The translations under genes were made by a program, and so were the position numbers. The notes under the pieces are model-generated. The model was not told the DNA's origin and did no database searches. It saw nothing but the letters and a program-made list of their open reading frames with translations. From the NCBI GenBank assembly GCA_015711695.1, contig JACVIW010000168.1, positions 1-5,657 on the forward strand: a DNA stretch of 5,657 nt, in the 5' to 3' direction. Below are positions 4,832 to 5,657 of the stretch, one piece after another; within the stretch, counting starts at the first letter, position 1; each line of letters begins with the position of its first letter. This DNA comes from Candidatus Geohydrothermomicrobium daggyaiense. Lineage in GTDB: Bacteria > Actinomycetota > Geothermincolia > Fen-727 > JACVIW01.

Positions 4832-5182
4832 ATGAAACGCAAAAACGTAGTACGTATCGCGAAAACGCTGGCAATTTGCCTATCCGTGCTTTTAGTAACC
4901 GCAGGTGTTGCTTACGCTTTGGGCACCAAAAGCCAAGACAGGCTCAGGGACGGGACAAAGGTACAGCTCCAAAACAATGTTTGTTCCCCTGAAGCGAAGG
5001 TTTTAAGCTCGGGCTCAGGTACATCCATACAGTCGAGGAATCGGGCCCAAAACAAAGCGAGAACCGCGCTCAGGGAGAAGATCTGCGATACATTAAAAAG
5101 CAATCAATCGCGTAACATGACAAGAACGAAGACACAAACAAGGGAAAGGACTCGCGAAAGAACAAGGATCAAAAACGCTTAA
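4832..5182 (+). CDS. Small exported, highly basic protein of unknown function
   Basis: I do not recognise a family. The 116-residue product has a textbook signal peptide: basic start MKRKNVVRIAK, hydrophobic core TLAICLSVLLVTAGV, and VAYA before a likely cut after residue 29. The mature part, about 87 residues, has two Cys (Cys51 in NNVCSPE, Cys85 in EKICDTL) that could form one disulfide. It is strongly basic (21 Lys/Arg against 7 Asp/Glu) and ends in a low-complexity T-R-rich run (97-112, TRTKTQTRERTRERTR). An excellent ribosome binding site lies at 4818-4826. It is divergent from the sigma/anti-sigma operon, with a 315-base shared intergenic region. By position it may be a target of that sigma factor or a ligand for the extracellular part of the membrane protein; this is inference only. 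Confidence 0.75.
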   Translation: MKRKNVVRIAKTLAICLSVLLVTAGVAYALGTKSQDRLRDGTKVQLQNNVCSPEAKVLSSGSGTSIQSRNRAQNKARTALREKICDTLKSNQSRNMTRTKTQTRERTRERTRIKNA

Positions 5183-5364
5183 TGTTCGCAGGGAATGTAA
5201 ACCGATTAAGCAAATATTTTAAATCAAAACAAGCGGGTGTTTTCGAAGCCATACAGATGCTTCAGCCATGTATAAAAGGCAAGTCCACCGAAACACCAGC
5301 TTTCGTTTGCGCAATACTTCTTAGCTGGCGCATCAGCATGAGAAAAAACAGCGGTATTTTCTAA
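5182..5364 (+). CDS. Doubtful 60-codon ORF overlapping the exported-protein stop (TAATG)
   Basis: An ATG at 5182 shares one base with the TAA of the preceding gene, a layout that allows restart of translation. The translation (MFAGNVNRLSKYFKSKQ...) has no recognisable motif, no signal peptide and mixed codon choice, and there is no good ribosome binding site. The frame also covers a long imperfect inverted repeat (5231-5302). It may be chance. Confidence 0.18.
   Translation: MFAGNVNRLSKYFKSKQAGVFEAIQMLQPCIKGKSTETPAFVCAILLSWRISMRKNSGIF
5231..5302. repeat. Imperfect inverted repeat with long loop
   Basis: AAGCGGGTGTTTTCG (5231-5245) is nearly the reverse complement of CGAAACACCAGCTT (5289-5302), with one mismatch and one bulge. 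The loop is 43 bases. It could fold in the 3' part of the exported-protein transcript, but it has no T-run for termination. Confidence 0.3.
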
Positions 5365-5530
5365 CAAGTCAGACTGACAGGATAATGTGTTTATCCAATT
5401 TTATCGCTTGCCTTTTTTCAAGGAATAAAAGGTCTGTCGCGTCATCATGTTTCAAGGAAATAACCTGAGACCAGTGATTTCTCCCGCAGTCCCTCTCTGA
5501 ACCCACAATCGAAAATTTATCTTTCTAATT
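5365..5530. other. Convergent intergenic spacer
   Basis: I see no gene here. It contains an 11-base palindrome GTCAG-A-CTGAC (5368-5378), and two related stretches TTTCAAGGAA-TAA around 5416-5428 and 5450-5464. CCTTTT/AAAAGG can form a weak stem around 5410-5431. No good intrinsic terminator was found for either converging gene. Confidence 0.5.
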
Positions 5531-5657
5531 CTAAATTGCTAGATATACAGCCCTCTCCGCTATCACCCCTCTATCCGCACTGACCGTTGTGGCGACTCTG
5601 TAGGTTGTGACAGTCTCGCCCACATTTACGGATTCTCTGCTTTTTGCAGGAAGCATG
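5531..5657 (-). CDS. C-terminal end of a probable secreted/surface protein (partial)
   Basis: An open minus-strand frame enters from the right edge and ends at TAG (5531-5533), giving 41 visible codons. It reads LPAKSRESVNVGETVTTYRV, then ATTVSADRGVIAERAVYLAI. The pattern 'P-x-x-SR-x-x-x-NVG ... V-x-ADR-x-VIAERAVY' resembles the end of a repeated beta-rich module common in secreted proteins of some Actinomycetota, where the same phrase ends in AERAMYW. The ATG near the window edge is probably internal. The start, full domain content and function lie outside the window. It converges on the exported-protein gene. Confidence 0.6.
   Translation of the reverse strand, partial: MLPAKSRESVNVGETVTTYRVATTVSADRGVIAERAVYLAI

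Noticed and set aside
4753..4992. Plus-strand 79-codon frame overlapping the exported-protein gene
   Set aside because: It overlaps the better gene at 4832, which has a near-perfect ribosome binding site and a signal peptide. The translation is basic and featureless.
4912..5103. Minus-strand hydrophobic 63-codon frame
   Set aside because: Antisense of the exported-protein gene; no ribosome binding site and no motif.
1..5657. tRNA, rRNA, transposase or insertion-sequence ends
   Set aside because: No cloverleaf, rRNA-like segment, transposase frame or terminal inverted repeats with target duplications were seen.

Overview
The window looks like a piece of a bacterial chromosome of moderate GC. 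It probably comes from a deep-branching, subsurface or thermophilic Actinomycetota-like lineage. That guess rests on a DUF5667-type transmembrane protein encoded directly behind an ECF sigma factor, on a C-terminus with the 'ADR-VIAER-VY' pattern seen in repeat-rich surface proteins of such bacteria, and on a stand-alone MtrA-like corrinoid protein. The placement is inference; there is no rRNA or other marker gene.

Region 1 (about 1-2400, minus strand) is an arsenic/methyl-transfer cluster. In transcription order it holds a soluble MtrA-like cobamide-binding protein (1553-2260), a Cys-rich arsenite S-adenosylmethionine methyltransferase ArsM that starts on TTG inside or just after the end of the MtrA gene (672-1538, possibly up to 1556), and after a 193-base gap a thioredoxin-type arsenate reductase ArsC (50-478). 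A clear bidirectional hairpin terminator closes the cluster (10-49). The implied pathway is arsenate to arsenite (ArsC), then methylation (ArsM). The tightly coupled corrinoid protein raises the possibility of a cobamide-linked methyl supply. No ArsR regulator and no arsenite efflux pump lie in the window.

Region 2 (about 2400-2906) is mostly non-coding. It holds one doubtful hydrophobic ORF without an ATG start, a pair of perfect 11-base direct repeats exactly 20 bases apart, and a small hairpin behind the next gene.

Region 3 (2907-4516, minus strand) is a two-gene sigma/anti-sigma unit with a 4-base ATGA overlap. It encodes an ECF sigma-70 factor and a single-pass membrane DUF5667-like protein. 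The predicted extracellular end of the latter is a strongly glutamine-rich tail (31 Gln in the last 52 residues) with an internal duplication.

Region 4 (4517-5530) contains the divergent intergenic region, with a perfect inverted repeat and a 21-base-spaced direct repeat in front of the sigma gene. It also contains a divergently transcribed, exported, small, highly basic protein (4832-5182) with a strong ribosome binding site, and then a mostly empty convergent spacer.

Region 5 (5531-5657, minus strand) is the last 41 codons of a further gene that continues beyond the window. It probably encodes a secreted or surface protein.

The two most interesting points are the corrinoid-protein/ArsM translational coupling and the possible self-contained surface-signalling module: exported basic protein, poly-Q membrane anti-sigma, ECF sigma factor.
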